Positions 1 to 8,826 of a DNA stretch of 64,000 bases are shown one piece after another; the first letter of the stretch is position 1; the number at the start of each line of letters is the position of its first letter. The notes beneath the pieces were generated by a model. The model was not told where the DNA came from, ran no database searches, and saw nothing but the letters and a program-made list of their open reading frames with translations. Position numbers and translations under genes: made by a program. Where the stretch lies: contig CACMJG010000004.1 of NCBI GenBank assembly GCA_902613995.1, forward strand, positions 62,001-126,000. Reading direction: 5' to 3'. The DNA is from an uncultured Alphaproteobacteria bacterium. Its GTDB lineage: Bacteria; Pseudomonadota; Alphaproteobacteria; Methylaequorales; Methylaequoraceae.

Positions 1-941
1 TTCTATCTCCTATTGCTGATAATTTAACTACTGCGCTAATTCTAGGAACAGTTGTAATGGTTGCTGGAAGAGGTAATAAAGCCTTTATAGTTCCTGGGCT
101 TATAAACATTGTTGTTGCTGCAAATGCAGGTGGAGCATTTTCACCCTTTGGTGATATTACAACCTTGATGGTATGGCAACGTGGATTTGTTTCATTCTTT
201 GATTTCTTTAATATTTTTGTTCCATCAGTTGTTAATTACGTTGTTCCAGCTGCTATAATGTATTTTGCAATACCTAATGAAGTTCCAAAGGGTGATGGAA
301 AAAAAGTACAAATACTTCCAGGAGGCAATGTTATTGCTTTCTTAGGAATTTTAACAATTACGCTAACTGTAACCGGGCACAATGTTCTTCATATGCCACC
401 AATCCTTGGCATGATGTTTGGATTAGGAATGTTAGGAACATATGGTTATTTTCTAAAAATAAAAAATCCTGACAAAAATAAATTTGATATTTTTGTTATA
501 ACAGGAAGAGCTGAGTGGGATACCCTTTTATTCTTCTATGGAATATTAGTAGCAGTTGGGGGTCTTGCGTCTCTTGGTTATTTACAACTAATCTCTGGAC
601 CCATGTATGAAACTCTCGGTCCTACCAATGCAAATATTTTAGTAGGGATTCTCTCAGCTATAATCGATAATATTCCTATCGTTTATGCTGTATTGACTGC
701 TCATCCTGAAATGGATATGGGGCAATGGTTGTTAATCACCTTAACTGCAGGTACTGGTGGCTCTTTATTATCAATTGGTTCTGCAGCAGGTGTTGCTTTA
801 ATGGGTCAAGCCAGAGGCGTGTACACCTTCTTTGCACATTTAAAATGGGCATGGGCTATTTTACTAGGCTATGCTGCTTGTATAGTTGTTCACCTTTTGA
901 TGAATCAACATCTATTTGATTTGATACCATTAGAAAGATAA
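1..941 (+). CDS. nhaD: Na+/H+ antiporter NhaD, C-terminal part (cut by window edge)
   Basis: The reading frame is already open at base 3 (LSPIADNLTTAL...), so the gene starts before the window and the ATG at 57 is internal. The protein is strongly hydrophobic with about eight visible membrane segments. The stretches SPIADNLTTA and NAGGAFSPFGDITT are characteristic of the NhaD branch of the ion transporter superfamily, which exchanges cytoplasmic Na+ for H+ across the inner membrane. The end (HLLMNQHLFDLIPLER) looks natural. A role in sodium homeostasis fits a marine organism; that last point is inference. It converges on the PepSY gene with a 156-base gap, the only roomy convergent junction in the window. 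Confidence 0.9.
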   Translation, partial: LSPIADNLTTALILGTVVMVAGRGNKAFIVPGLINIVVAANAGGAFSPFGDITTLMVWQRGFVSFFDFFNIFVPSVVNYVVPAAIMYFAIPNEVPKGDGKKVQILPGGNVIAFLGILTITLTVTGHNVLHMPPILGMMFGLGMLGTYGYFLKIKNPDKNKFDIFVITGRAEWDTLLFFYGILVAVGGLASLGYLQLISGPMYETLGPTNANILVGILSAIIDNIPIVYAVLTAHPEMDMGQWLLITLTAGTGGSLLSIGSAAGVALMGQARGVYTFFAHLKWAWAILLGYAACIVVHLLMNQHLFDLIPLER

Positions 942-1097
942 TTAATTAAAGTAAAGAGCTTTTCTATTTTTTGTTACAAAATAAGTAAAGGTGTGACTGG
1001 CATCAAGTTACTGATTTTAGGTAGGAACTTTTTCGAGGTTTGATCTAATTTGTGTTGTGAATAGAATTGTAGTGATTAGCTACATGTTTAAACTAAT

Positions 1098-1652
1098 TTA
1101 TTCTTTTTCGATTCCAATTTCATAAAGTTCGAAATTAGCTTCTTCGATTTTTCCAGTAACTGCATCAACATCGACTTTTATTTCATAACCTGTGTTAGTT
1201 TGAATATCAAATTCGTAGGTTAGTGTCCCATCCATACCAATTTCTCGTTCTTCAGCTACTACTGTTCCAGGATGAATTTTTAATGCATAATCTTTGGCTT
1301 GTTGTAGTGTAACCTTGGCTCCACTCTTGAAAATAGGATTGTTCTCGTCAACTTCCCTTTCAACTTCAATGATGAAGCCCTCTTCTGCATTACATTCAAC
1401 ATTATAAGTCGAACCATCTTTAGATGATTCAATATCAAACTCATAGATAGGATCATCTCCTTCGATTTTAAATTCTAATTTTCTAGCATGACCTGGAACT
1501 GTGTCGTAAGCTTGATCAAGACATTGTTCAACTTTAACAATGTCGTATAGCTTAATGTCGTCAAGGTCAAAATTATCATTAGCTTTTGCTATACTGTTGA
1601 CAACTAAAAAAGGCATTAGCGCAAAAATATAAAGAAAATAATTTTTATTCAT
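1098..1652 (-). CDS. Secreted protein with two PepSY domains
   Basis: 184 residues. Residues 1-24 form a signal peptide (basic MNK, hydrophobic core, AKA cleavage site), so the mature protein is periplasmic or outside the cell. Two PepSY-like repeats follow, at about 45-105 and 113-180; each has the pattern of a charged YEFDI strand followed by a strand ending in a V-x-A-x-T-G-K type turn (VDAVTGKIEEA near the C-terminus). The mature protein is acidic. PepSY domains are found in protease propeptides and in proteins linked to metal uptake. It lies 45 bases downstream of a TonB-dependent receptor on the same strand, so the two may be co-transcribed. The function is not known. Confidence 0.75.
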   Translation of the reverse strand: MNKNYFLYIFALMPFLVVNSIAKANDNFDLDDIKLYDIVKVEQCLDQAYDTVPGHARKLEFKIEGDDPIYEFDIESSKDGSTYNVECNAEEGFIIEVEREVDENNPIFKSGAKVTLQQAKDYALKIHPGTVVAEEREIGMDGTLTYEFDIQTNTGYEIKVDVDAVTGKIEEANFELYEIGIEKE

Positions 1653-1697
1653 AATTTTTAAATAGTCAAAATTAGACTTAAAACAACTTATTTTACT

Positions 1698-4217
1698 TTA
1701 CCATGTGAATTTCATGCCACCAAAGACTGTGAGTGGTTGACCTGGCGTTACAAAAGTTCCACTGCCTCCTGTTCCGTCAACCTCATTTTCAGCTAAAATT
1801 CCACCAGTCTCAAAATTTGTATCTAGAAGATTTCTTCCTTCAAAAAATATTGATGTACTGAATCCAGCTGCCTCAGCACTTGCTCTTGGAACTGTGTATT
1901 CCATCGAGGCGTTTAGAAGAAAATAGCCAGGAACTTGTTTTCCTTCCGCATTATTTTCATCTCCTCTGTAGAACTGCCTTGAATTATATTCTGCATCAAC
2001 AAATAATCCTAACCCGTCAAAAGGGATAAAGCCAAAACCGACCCTACCAATGTGGGGAGATACTCCAGGTATAGCGTCACCTGGTCCAACTTGAATTTGA
2101 TATGATTCTCTGGCTTCACAAGACTCTTGATCAGCTGTAGCTGCGGCATCACCACCACCACCATATTCTTCTGGGCCTTCACATGCATGAGGATTTTCTG
2201 AGTGTCCAGCGCTTGCAATCTTTTGATGAGTTTCAAATGAAGCCCTAACATATGAGTAGTTACCATACCAAGTAATGTTTTTCCCTAGTTTACCATTTAT
2301 AGCCAATTCGGTACCCATTCTTTGAGTATTACCAACGTTTCTAAAATAACCTGTCCCAACTCTGTTTCCACCAATAAAAATGATGTCGTTGTAGTTTCGT
2401 CCAGCAAAAGCTGTTGCATTCCAATTAAAACTGTGATCTAAACCAAATAAATTAAGGTCGTCTTTGACGCCCCTTGCTCCAAACTCAAAGCTTCTATTTT
2501 TTACCTCATCTAAAGGAGGGTCCGCTTGAAATGAGTTTGGAAGTCTGCACGGTTGAGCGGGGTCAGCACAACCAAGCTCTGCAACTGAAGGGTTGCGACT
2601 CGACTCTTTGTATGTTGCATATACTGTGGTATTACCAAACGATAACGTGTCGCCTAACTTTCTTGTTATTCCAACCCCAGGGTTAAATTCATTGAAGAAA
2701 TGATGTCCTTCAAGTGCCGAGGAGTATTGGTCTTCCATTTTAAGAGAAGCCCAATTCCATCTTCCAGACAAATTTAAAGAAGTAACATCATCCAAATCAA
2801 TAGTGTTACTTCCATATATAGCTAGGTTATGTGTTGTTGCTTCGAGATTTGTTATAAAAATGTTTTCGCCCTCGGAATCTTGACTGAGAAGAACTCCAGT
2901 ACCTTGAACGCCTCTATCAGACTGAATTATGCCAAGTTCTGTCGAAGACGCAAAACTATTATGCGAGAATTCATAAGCAAGCCCTGTGATGAGTGTGTTA
3001 TTTTTATTATACACACCATGATCAAGTGTTGACTGGAGGTTTAATCCCATTTGATTTTGCTTCGTGTTAGATCTATTTATTGCACCAATACTCTCAACTT
3101 CGTTCTCGTCATCCTCGAGCTCCAAACCCAGCGAAGTATAACTAATTGCAGCTCCAGATAAATCCAGATATTGTTCGTCAGAGCCTCCAGTAATCTCTAG
3201 CTCTGAGCAAAGAATTCCATCAGCTGTTCCTTTGGTAAAATTGTATCCTTTTCCACAGTCACCAGCTTCAAACTCATCACCATTGTAATTTCTTCTTTCC
3301 ATGTGACGATAGAAAATGTTTCCCTGAACAGACAGCTTGTCATTAACAAAATGATTGCCCCCAAAATTTGCATAATAATTTTTATTATGTGTGTTATCGG
3401 GGTAGGTATAAACAGCGTCTCTTCCCTCTAAATCCATTAATGTTAAAGGCACTGCACCGTTACCTCTTAAATCTGTGTAAGCTTGACCAAAATTTACAAA
3501 GAACTCTGTATCATCATTTGGTCTATACCTCACATCCCCAAAAAAAGTGTTTAAATATGATTCGGAATGTTCTCTATACCCATTGTCATAATTGAAATTT
3601 GCTCCCAAATATACACCAAAATCTCCAAATTCTTGTCCATATTCAAGAATCTCATTCGTTCTTCCATGACTACCTCCAGAGGTGGTCACGTTTGCACCTT
3701 GAAAATTAAAACCGTTCTTCATTTCCATTGTGATCGCTCCACCAAGTGCGTTTTGACCAAAAATTGGGTCGCCACCCGTAAAAATTTGCATGCTGTGAGT
3801 TGCAAAATCAGGTACTAAATCCCACTGAACAACTTCTCCAAAAGATTCGTTTATTCTCATGCCATTTTGATAAACAGCAATAGATTGGGCTGTGCCTAAA
3901 AGAGGACCACCAACGTAACCTCTAAAATTAATGTCATTCTGCATAGGGGAACTGTTTAAATTAAACAATGAAATTCCTGTTGTTTCTCTGTTTAATGTTT
4001 CTGTAATTGATAAATTCTTTTTTTTGCCAAGTTGGTCCCTGTTAATTGTTTGAATTTTACCTGGAACCCTGTCGATGTCTAAGCCTGAGCCTTGAACTGG
4101 TGTTACCGATATTATGTTTACGTCTGGAGCAACATAAGTCCTGTCTTGGGCTAATGTGTGAGTTGAGATTAGACTTAAGACAAAGTATTTGAGAAAATAA
4201 TTTTTTTCATTTATCAT
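1698..4217 (-). CDS. TonB-dependent outer-membrane receptor
   Basis: 839 residues. A signal peptide ends near residue 23 (THTLAQ). A plug domain (about 45-165) contains the family pattern from VPGKIQTINRDQL to NALGGAITMEMK, with INFRGYVGGP resembling the usual FxIRG motif. The rest is a long beta-rich region and ends in aromatic Trp (GGMKFTW), as expected of an outer-membrane barrel. Such receptors import siderophores, haem, cobalamin or carbohydrates using TonB energy. No TonB/ExbBD genes are in the window. The substrate cannot be read from sequence; the downstream PepSY gene weakly favours a metal-related ligand. Divergent from the TerB-like gene. Confidence 0.9.
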   Translation of the reverse strand: MINEKNYFLKYFVLSLISTHTLAQDRTYVAPDVNIISVTPVQGSGLDIDRVPGKIQTINRDQLGKKKNLSITETLNRETTGISLFNLNSSPMQNDINFRGYVGGPLLGTAQSIAVYQNGMRINESFGEVVQWDLVPDFATHSMQIFTGGDPIFGQNALGGAITMEMKNGFNFQGANVTTSGGSHGRTNEILEYGQEFGDFGVYLGANFNYDNGYREHSESYLNTFFGDVRYRPNDDTEFFVNFGQAYTDLRGNGAVPLTLMDLEGRDAVYTYPDNTHNKNYYANFGGNHFVNDKLSVQGNIFYRHMERRNYNGDEFEAGDCGKGYNFTKGTADGILCSELEITGGSDEQYLDLSGAAISYTSLGLELEDDENEVESIGAINRSNTKQNQMGLNLQSTLDHGVYNKNNTLITGLAYEFSHNSFASSTELGIIQSDRGVQGTGVLLSQDSEGENIFITNLEATTHNLAIYGSNTIDLDDVTSLNLSGRWNWASLKMEDQYSSALEGHHFFNEFNPGVGITRKLGDTLSFGNTTVYATYKESSRNPSVAELGCADPAQPCRLPNSFQADPPLDEVKNRSFEFGARGVKDDLNLFGLDHSFNWNATAFAGRNYNDIIFIGGNRVGTGYFRNVGNTQRMGTELAINGKLGKNITWYGNYSYVRASFETHQKIASAGHSENPHACEGPEEYGGGGDAAATADQESCEARESYQIQVGPGDAIPGVSPHIGRVGFGFIPFDGLGLFVDAEYNSRQFYRGDENNAEGKQVPGYFLLNASMEYTVPRASAEAAGFSTSIFFEGRNLLDTNFETGGILAENEVDGTGGSGTFVTPGQPLTVFGGMKFTW

Positions 4218-4245
4218 TTTTTATTTAATGGTTTTTGGAGTTGTT

Positions 4246-4273
4246 ATGCTATAAATATATTTTACCTTGTCAA
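4246..4273 (-). promoter_or_regulatory. Candidate sigma-70 promoter of the TonB-dependent receptor
   Basis: On the minus strand a perfect TTGACA (-35, bases 4273-4268) is followed after 16 bases by TAGCAT (-10, bases 4251-4246). Transcription would start near 4239, about 20 bases before the receptor ATG at 4217. The -35 fits the consensus fully and the -10 only partly. No Fur or Irr operator was recognised here. Confidence 0.4.
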
Positions 4274-4300
4274 TAACGATTTTGAACTTATGTTATCTTT

Positions 4301-4750
4301 ATGTTTGCTATATTTGAAAAATTAAAAAGCGAAGACCTTAAAACTCATCAACTCTCACCTATTGACAAAGCTATTTTAATATCGACCCTTTTAGTTGAAT
4401 GTGCTAGAAGCGATGACAATTTTACTGATACAGAAAAAGAGCAAATAAAAAAAATTTTAAAGAACAAGTTACATCTCGATTCTTCTGAGGTTGAAAAATG
4501 TTTTGAAACAGCTAACGAAAGCTCTGAAAAAAGCATTGAAATTTATTCTTTAACCAAAGAAATCAGAGATAATTTTGATAAAGACGAAATACTCTTCATT
4601 TTTGAGTTGCTCTGGAAAATAATTTTATCAGACGGCATTATTGATGATTTTGAGTCTTCAATGATGACAAAGCTCACTGGACTATTTCATTTAACAGGAA
4701 AAGAAAATGCAGAGGCAAAAAAAAATGCACAAACTGCACTTAATCTTTAA
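4301..4750 (+). CDS. TerB-like domain protein
   Basis: 149 residues, mostly helical and acidic, no signal peptide or membrane segment. The pattern LVECARSDDNFTDTEKEQIKKIL followed about 60 residues later by LLWKIILSDGIIDDFESSMM matches the duplicated acidic helix-loop pattern of the TerB/DjlA-N family, which binds divalent metals in some members. These proteins are often annotated as tellurite-resistance TerB, but no other ter genes are nearby, so tellurite resistance should not be assumed. The 3' end overlaps the convergent DUF2805 gene by 11 bases. The exact function is unknown. Confidence 0.7.
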   Translation: MFAIFEKLKSEDLKTHQLSPIDKAILISTLLVECARSDDNFTDTEKEQIKKILKNKLHLDSSEVEKCFETANESSEKSIEIYSLTKEIRDNFDKDEILFIFELLWKIILSDGIIDDFESSMMTKLTGLFHLTGKENAEAKKNAQTALNL

Positions 4751-5033
4751 AAAAATCAGATTTTCTCATTTTTAATTTTTTCCTAGAGACTTCAAACTTC
4801 TTTCTATTCTTGATTGATTTAGAGTGAACCCTTTCTCTCCACAATTTAAAGCTTTTTGTTTTTAAAGTTCTGCGCATTATTTTAATAACATCAGACTCAG
4901 ATTTTCCAGTTTTTTCAAATATTTCTTCAAATGTAATTCTATCAGCCCATGCAGCCCAAACTATCCAGTCTGGGTCTGAAATATTAGGTTCTTTATTCTT
5001 AACTTTTGTTTCTGGTCTATTTGATTTTTTCAC
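4740..5033 (-). CDS. DUF2805 / TIGR03643 family protein
   Basis: 97 residues, basic, soluble. The core DWIVWAAWADRITFEEI ... VIKIMRRTLKTKSFKLWRERV matches what I know of the TIGR03643/DUF2805 family: a small protein with a putative helix-turn-helix-like segment and a conserved LKxxSFxLWRxRV stretch. The tail is Lys/Arg-rich and variable. It lies 3 bases after the CIA30-like gene on the same strand, so the two form an operon. I recall the family being found near photolyase/cryptochrome genes in marine bacteria; none is seen here. Molecular function unknown. Confidence 0.7.
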   Translation of the reverse strand: MKKSNRPETKVKNKEPNISDPDWIVWAAWADRITFEEIFEKTGKSESDVIKIMRRTLKTKSFKLWRERVHSKSIKNRKKFEVSRKKLKMRKSDFFKD

Positions 5034-5036
5034 AAC

Positions 5037-5579
5037 TTAGAATAGTTCTGCTTTTAAAATATCCAACTGTGGTTCAAAATTCTTTCCGAAAGCAACAAAT
5101 CCAATACTTTTTATATCTGACGAACTAAAAAGTGATGGTTGATAAAAATTAGATTTTTCAAAATCCTCAAATAAAATTTCATGATCTTCCCAAACTTCTG
5201 AAACTACAAATTTTCCTGAATAATATTGCCATGGCAATAAAAGAAAGGATGTTCTAATGTGAATAAAATATTCACTTGGCAAACCTCTTGCTTTTATTCT
5301 AATTCCATTAAAATTTTCTTCATTTACATCAAAGTTAGTCCTTATTTGAATAAAGCCGCCATTATTTTCAGTACTGACAATACCACTCAGTCTTAAAAAA
5401 TTATTTTTTTTATCTTTTAATATTTCAAATTTTCCCTCAGATATTCCTCCCATTACTTTATCTGACACAAATTCCCATTTTTTTAAAGAATTTTCTGATT
5501 CTATGTTTTGAAGTAAATCCATTGCATTTATTTTGTTAACTAATATAAAAAAAAGTATTAAAAAGAAGTGAAATTTCAT
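5037..5579 (-). CDS. CIA30-like (complex I intermediate-associated protein 30) family protein, exported
   Basis: 180 residues. A hydrophobic N-terminus ending in INA (about residue 19) looks like a signal peptide. The body has the CIA30 pattern: WEFVSDKVMGGISEGKFEI, then FIQIRTNF, FNGIRIKARG and, late, SDIKSIGFVAFGKNFEPQLDI. This is a galactose-binding-like beta-sandwich fold. Eukaryotic CIA30 helps assemble respiratory complex I; the role of the bacterial exported versions is unknown, and a periplasmic location would argue against a complex I assembly job. It is in an operon with the DUF2805 gene and divergent from the NTF2-like gene. Confidence 0.75.
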   Translation of the reverse strand: MKFHFFLILFFILVNKINAMDLLQNIESENSLKKWEFVSDKVMGGISEGKFEILKDKKNNFLRLSGIVSTENNGGFIQIRTNFDVNEENFNGIRIKARGLPSEYFIHIRTSFLLLPWQYYSGKFVVSEVWEDHEILFEDFEKSNFYQPSLFSSSDIKSIGFVAFGKNFEPQLDILKAELF

Positions 5580-5690
5580 TTTATAATCGTATCATTAGAA
5601 ACAATTAAAATCTAATTAATGATTTAAAAATTATATTAAAATTTATTAAAAAAGTGAGGTCTAGAATGTTAATTAAATTTGAGAATTCGA

Positions 5691-6161
5691 ATGATTAAAA
5701 AGGAAATGGTAAATTTGGTTTCTCAAATGCAAAGAAGATGGGCAAACATTGTTATTGAAATTGGACAAGAATATAAAAAAAAAAACAATGTAGATAATTT
5801 AACATCAGAGTTGATGCAAAAAATATATGCTTTTGATTATTGTGATGTTTTGTTCAAACCTACTTTGGCGAAGGTAGATCAATTTAGATCATCAAAAGAA
5901 GAGTTTCTGTCATATTTTTTAGGCCAAAATAATACGTGCAAAGAGGACAGCGGGTTTGCAATTAAAAATTGGAAATCGATAGAATTTAATAACTATAAGA
6001 TCACAGAGTACAATAATTACTTACTCTCTATGGGAAATTATTTTTTTAAAGATCAAAAAAATGAAATACTTAAAGTTGAATATACTTTTGGATTTATAAA
6101 AATAAATAATAATGAGTTAAGGATCAACCTTCATCACTCATCTCTACCTTACGGAGGATGA
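5691..6161 (+). CDS. NTF2-like fold protein (family often labelled phosphoribosyl-AMP cyclohydrolase)
   Basis: 156 residues from the ATG at 5691; an in-frame TTG lies at 5679. The pattern RRWANIVIEIG, DVLFKPTLA, FRSSKEEFLSYFLG, MGNYFF, VEYTFGF, LHHSSLPYGG matches a family of small NTF2/SnoaL-like proteins frequently annotated as phosphoribosyl-AMP cyclohydrolase. It has none of the HisI metal-binding motifs, so that label is probably wrong. Homologues I recall carry a signal peptide; this one has none, so it may be cytoplasmic. A short out-of-frame ORF (5666-5698) with a better ribosome site (gtgaggt) overlaps its start. Function unknown. Confidence 0.65.
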   Translation: MIKKEMVNLVSQMQRRWANIVIEIGQEYKKKNNVDNLTSELMQKIYAFDYCDVLFKPTLAKVDQFRSSKEEFLSYFLGQNNTCKEDSGFAIKNWKSIEFNNYKITEYNNYLLSMGNYFFKDQKNEILKVEYTFGFIKINNNELRINLHHSSLPYGG

Positions 6162-6221
6162 CTTAGTTGAAAATGAATTCAAAAAATTTTTAATTTTGCT
6201 AGAACACAATTATTTTTAAAA

Positions 6222-6899
6222 ATGAATAAAGGACTTGTAACAAATATCACCACACTGTTAATAACTATATATGGAACAGTTTCTCCATTCTATTCTGCAG
6301 AAATTTTTATGGCGGGTTTATTCGGATTATCAGGTGGATTGACTAACTGGCTTGCCGTTCATATGCTTTTTGAGAAAGTTCCACTTCTTATTGGCTCCGG
6401 TGTTATTCCGCTGAGATTTAAAGAGTTCAAGGAAGGAATAAAAAACTTAATTATGCATGAGTTTTTTTCTTCCAAAGCTTTAGAGAATTTTTCATCAACA
6501 AAAAGTTTACCTGTCGATGAAATTTTAAATAAAATAAACTATGACGAGATCTATCTTAAGCTTATCGAAGCGATAAAAGAATCATCATTAGGATCTATGC
6601 TTCAAATGGTTGGGGGTGAAAAAGCTTTGGAACCTCTAAAGGAACCATTAAAAACTAAAATTAAAGAAACAATAGATGAATTAAAAAATAAAAATTTCGC
6701 TAATAGTTCACTTTCTGAAGATTTTAAAAGTGAAGTTGAGTTAATAATTGACTCAAGGTTGAATGAATTGAGTCCAGAACAAGTAAAGTTTATAATAAAA
6801 GATATTATTCACAAACATCTTGGATGGCTGGTTGTATGGGGAGGAGTATTTGGGTTTTTGATTGGACTTATTTTAGGCTTTCTTGGAGGTTTAAGTTGA
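6222..6899 (+). CDS. DUF445 family membrane protein
   Basis: 225 residues. Two N-terminal hydrophobic segments contain GLSGGLTNWLAVHMLFEKVP, the signature of DUF445 proteins, followed by IPLRFKEFKEGIKNLI. The middle is a charged helical region (about 70-195). The C-terminus ends in a membrane segment rich in Gly (WGGVFGFLIGLILGFLGGLS). The layout suggests an inner-membrane protein with a soluble helical domain. DUF445 members have no agreed function. The stop codon overlaps the TTG start of selO (TTGA), implying translational coupling. Confidence 0.8.
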   Translation: MNKGLVTNITTLLITIYGTVSPFYSAEIFMAGLFGLSGGLTNWLAVHMLFEKVPLLIGSGVIPLRFKEFKEGIKNLIMHEFFSSKALENFSSTKSLPVDEILNKINYDEIYLKLIEAIKESSLGSMLQMVGGEKALEPLKEPLKTKIKETIDELKNKNFANSSLSEDFKSEVELIIDSRLNELSPEQVKFIIKDIIHKHLGWLVVWGGVFGFLIGLILGFLGGLS

Positions 6900-8371
6900 A
6901 AAAGACGTTTTTTAATTTTAATAATACATACCATAAATTACCAAAAACTTTTTATCAAGAAATCAAACCAAAACCAGTATCAAATCCAAAATTAATAGAA
7001 TTTAATTTTGAACTTTCAAAATTTTTGAACGTTAATAATTCTGTTGCCGACCAAGATCAAGGTAAACTAATTTTCTCAGGAAATAATTTACCCGCAGGAG
7101 CCAAACCAATCGCGATGGTATATGCTGGGCATCAGTTTGGAAATTTTGTGCCACAACTAGGTGATGGAAGAGCGATTTTAATTGGCGAACAGATTGCAAA
7201 AAATGGAGAAAGATTTGATATACAACTTAAAGGATCAGGTAGAACTGCTTTCTCTAGACAAGGAGATGGAAGATCTCCACTCGGGCCTGTTATAAGAGAG
7301 TATATCCTAAGTGAATCATTGCATTATCTTGGAATAAAGAGTACGCGTTCGTTAGCAATGGTAAGTACTGGAGAAACTGTTCTGAGAGAGGAGCCTTTGA
7401 AAGGAGGAATTTTAACCAGAGTTGCTTCAAGTCACATAAGAATTGGAACATTTGAATTTTTCTTTTTTAAAGAGGATTTTTCTTCTCTGAAAAAATTAGC
7501 TGATTATTCAATTACAAGACATTTTGCAAGAAAAAACAAAAATAAACCTTACGAATATCTTTTAAAAAGTGTAATTAAGTTACAAGCCGAATTAGTAGCA
7601 AAATGGATGAGTGTGGGCTTTATTCATGGAGTAATGAATACAGATAATACTTCTATAAGCGGAGAGACCATAGACTTTGGCCCATGCGCGTTCATGGATG
7701 AATACCATCCGACTAGAGTCTTTAGTTATATTGATCAAGGTGGAAGATATTCTTACATTAACCAAGGTAAAATAATGTTGTGGAACCTATCTAAGTTTGC
7801 AGAATGCCTTATACCTCTCTTAGACAATAATTTTGAAACTGCCAAAAAAAAAGCCATTAATTGTTTAGAAATCTATCCAAAATATTTTGAGGAGTGTTGG
7901 TTAAATGAAATGAGAAAAAAATTAGGATTTAAAAAAAAAATAAAAGATGATCATATTTTGATAAACGATTTTTTTAAAATAATGCAAAAAAATAATATGG
8001 ATTTTACATTATCTTTCAGAAATCTTTCAGAAATTACTACCTCCAAAATAAACAGTTTTTTTGAAAAAGAATTGAAAGCATCAAAAGAAACAAAAAATTG
8101 GTTTGAAAAATGGAATAAAAGGCTTGAGACTGAAAATTCATCACGGTTAATTATTTCAAAAAAAATGTTAAAAATTAACCCAATTTATATTCCAAGAAAT
8201 CACTTGGTAGAGTCCGTAATACATCAAGCTATGCAAGAAAATAATTTTTCAAAGATGAGGGAACTTTTAGAATTAGTTCGAGAACCATTCAAAGAAAAAA
8301 AATCAAAAAACTCCTACGCCCTGCCTCCAAAACCAGATGAGGTAATTACAAATACTTTCTGTGGAACTTAA
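6896..8371 (+). CDS. selO: Protein adenylyltransferase SelO (YdiU family)
   Basis: 491 residues from a TTG at 6896, chosen because ggaggt sits 5 bases upstream and because it overlaps the DUF445 stop. The frame stays open further upstream but only through the DUF445 gene. Family motifs are clear: FGNFVPQLGDGRA, LKGSGRTAFSRQGDGRSPLGP, LAMVSTGETVLRE, HGVMNTDNTSISG and DFGPCAFMDEYHPTRVFSYID. SelO is a pseudokinase-fold enzyme that transfers AMP from ATP to protein hydroxyls and is linked to redox stress. The C-terminal TFCGT keeps the Cys that replaces selenocysteine in bacterial members. Its stop shares TTAA with the convergent MarR gene. Confidence 0.92.
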   Translation: MKKTFFNFNNTYHKLPKTFYQEIKPKPVSNPKLIEFNFELSKFLNVNNSVADQDQGKLIFSGNNLPAGAKPIAMVYAGHQFGNFVPQLGDGRAILIGEQIAKNGERFDIQLKGSGRTAFSRQGDGRSPLGPVIREYILSESLHYLGIKSTRSLAMVSTGETVLREEPLKGGILTRVASSHIRIGTFEFFFFKEDFSSLKKLADYSITRHFARKNKNKPYEYLLKSVIKLQAELVAKWMSVGFIHGVMNTDNTSISGETIDFGPCAFMDEYHPTRVFSYIDQGGRYSYINQGKIMLWNLSKFAECLIPLLDNNFETAKKKAINCLEIYPKYFEECWLNEMRKKLGFKKKIKDDHILINDFFKIMQKNNMDFTLSFRNLSEITTSKINSFFEKELKASKETKNWFEKWNKRLETENSSRLIISKKMLKINPIYIPRNHLVESVIHQAMQENNFSKMRELLELVREPFKEKKSKNSYALPPKPDEVITNTFCGT

Positions 8372-8775
8372 ATAACTGAGAATCCAAATTTTTTGCTTTG
8401 ATCTAAAATTTGGTCTTCTGCTTCAAGCCAAAGTGGAATAGCTTCTTCTAAAATTTTATACCCTTTTTCAGTTAATTTCATTACTTTTTTTCTTGAGTCC
8501 TTTGATTTTATTTGTTGTATTAATCCATCTTTAAGCAGGATATTTAAACCTCTTGTTAGAGTTGTTCTATCCATAGATAGTTCCTCTGAAAGTGAAATCA
8601 AAGTCTTATTTTCAGTTGTCGCTATAAATGATAGTATAGTGAATTGAGTTATTCTAATGCCTACCGATTTTAATTTTTTATCGTAAAACTGAGTAGTTAA
8701 TCGTGAAGCTTTTCTCATTTTAAAGCACTTACAACTTGTTAGTTGTCTATATTTGAATGATTTAGTTTTTTCCAT
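8368..8775 (-). CDS. MarR-family transcriptional regulator
   Basis: 135 residues. A winged helix-turn-helix is clear: ISLSEELSMDRTTLTRGLNILLKDGLIQQI then KSKDSRKKVMKLTEKGYKIL, the MarR recognition helix and wing. The N-terminus has CKCFKMRKASR: a Cys pair at about residues 15 and 17 in the dimerisation helix, a position where some MarR members sense oxidants. A redox role is only a suggestion. It lies 51 bases downstream of a membrane-protein gene on the same strand, which is a possible target or operon partner. Confidence 0.85.
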   Translation of the reverse strand: MEKTKSFKYRQLTSCKCFKMRKASRLTTQFYDKKLKSVGIRITQFTILSFIATTENKTLISLSEELSMDRTTLTRGLNILLKDGLIQQIKSKDSRKKVMKLTEKGYKILEEAIPLWLEAEDQILDQSKKFGFSVI

Positions 8776-8826
8776 ATATTTTTAAAAATTTTAATTATAA
8801 ATAATTTATAATTTAGCATTCATCAT

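Noticed and set aside
4301..4750. Tellurite resistance operon
   Set aside because: Only a lone TerB-like domain protein is present; no terA, terC, terD or terE neighbours.
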